From the NCBI GenBank assembly GCA_020725315.1, contig DYFG01000021.1, forward strand, positions 1 through 5,844: a stretch of DNA of 5,844 nucleotides, given 5' to 3'. The position numbers and the translations under genes are program-made. Shown here piece after piece: positions 5,660 through 5,844 of this stretch. This stretch comes from Nitrosotalea sp. GTDB lineage: Archaea; Halobacteriota; Syntropharchaeia; Alkanophagales; Methanospirareceae. The notes beneath the pieces are model-generated. The model worked only from the letters and a program-made list of their open reading frames with translations. It was not told the origin of the DNA and made no database searches. How positions within the stretch are numbered: position 1 is the stretch's first letter; every line of letters starts with the position of its first letter.

Positions 5660-5844
5660 ATGAGAAGGAAGGAGCACTGGCAAAGAAGTATGGAAATTTA
5701 CTTCCGGGAGGAGAAGAGGAAGCGTGACCCTATAAAGCTTCGTGAAGGGATGGAAAAGGGTGCTAAAGAAAAAAGAGAAGAGATGAATTCTTATGTGAGA
5801 GAAAAAAGAGAAGAGCATGATGACTATGCGAGAAGATTCCAGGA
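5660..5844 (+). CDS. Start of a charged repeat protein with EHWQR head (partial, runs off right edge)
   Basis: An open frame of 61 codons to the window end, preceded by AGAGGA (5648-5653) six bases before the ATG. The N-terminus MRRKEHWQRSMEIYFR shares nine of its first 16 residues with the preceding gene product; at DNA level the first 33 bases agree at 27 positions. From residue 27 the protein is built of 11-residue units: LREGMEKGAKE, KREEMNSYVRE, KREEHDDYARR. It is extremely charged and probably a long helix. GvpC, which strengthens the outside of gas vesicles, has 33-residue (three times 11) helical repeats in cyanobacteria, so a GvpC-like role is conceivable. There is no direct sequence match that I can point to, and the total length is unknown. 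Confidence 0.7.
   Translation, partial: MRRKEHWQRSMEIYFREEKRKRDPIKLREGMEKGAKEKREEMNSYVREKREEHDDYARRFQ
5738..5836 (+). repeat. Three in-frame 33-bp units coding an 11-residue repeat
   Basis: Units at 5738-5770, 5771-5803 and 5804-5836 encode the pattern (L/K)-R-E-(G/E)-(M/H)-x-x-x-(A/V)-(K/R)-(E/R). GAAAAAAGAGAAGAG occurs exactly at 5768-5782 and 5801-5815, 33 bases apart. The DNA is purine-rich, which inflates chance similarity, but the spacing equals the protein period. More units may lie beyond the edge. Confidence 0.6.

Noticed and set aside
5351..5818. 155-residue minus-strand frame rich in Ser, Phe and Leu
   Set aside because: Mirror of the two purine-rich plus-strand genes; its composition is the complement of Lys/Arg/Glu codons, with no start signal or family match.

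Overview
The window reads as archaeal DNA. TATA-box promoters (TTTTTATAT preceded by an A-rich BRE-like stretch) lie in front of the two transcription units. Shine-Dalgarno sequences are strong and purine-rich, Arg is mostly AGA/AGG, and the first complete gene looks like a MEDS-sensor/PadR-type regulator, an architecture I associate with methanogens and their relatives. Together with a gas-vesicle gene set, this suggests a euryarchaeon of the methanogen/ANME/alkane-oxidiser group. That placement is inference; no rRNA or marker gene is present.

Layout. (1) Positions 1-421, minus strand: a broken transposase. The N-terminal zinc ribbon and the C-terminal end are recognisable, but the catalytic middle is missing and the two parts are out of frame. 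A possible IS end lies at 482-495. (2) About 496-660: intergenic DNA with two adjacent 17-nt perfect hairpins. (3) 725-1678: a MEDS + PadR winged-helix regulator with its own TATA promoter. (4) 1679-1845: an intergenic control region with a TATA box overlapped by a perfect 8-bp inverted repeat, then a leader with a direct repeat. (5) 1846 to the right edge: a compact same-strand operon. Its genes encode GvpL/F with an extra N-terminal domain, GvpG, a very small GvpA/J/M-like protein, a 649-residue tandem Get3/ArsA-type ATPase, and a 99-residue very basic protein. The last gene runs off the edge, begins with nearly the same 11 residues as the basic protein, and then contains 11-residue repeats.

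How the genes may work together. GvpL/F and GvpG are accessory proteins of gas-vesicle assembly, and the small GvpA-like protein would be a minor shell or nucleation component. The Get3-type ATPase is not part of the usual gvp set as I know it. Get3 proteins hold hydrophobic segments under a zinc-joined dimer, and this protein carries both half-sites in one chain with all motifs intact. A role as chaperone for the hydrophobic GvpA family is the most interesting hypothesis here. The two small charged proteins are unknown; the 11-residue repeat invites comparison with GvpC, the repeat protein on the outside of gas vesicles. The upstream regulator probably controls this operon and perhaps itself, since both promoters share a core sequence. 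Major gas-vesicle genes (gvpA proper, gvpN, gvpO, gvpK) are not in the window and may lie to the right.
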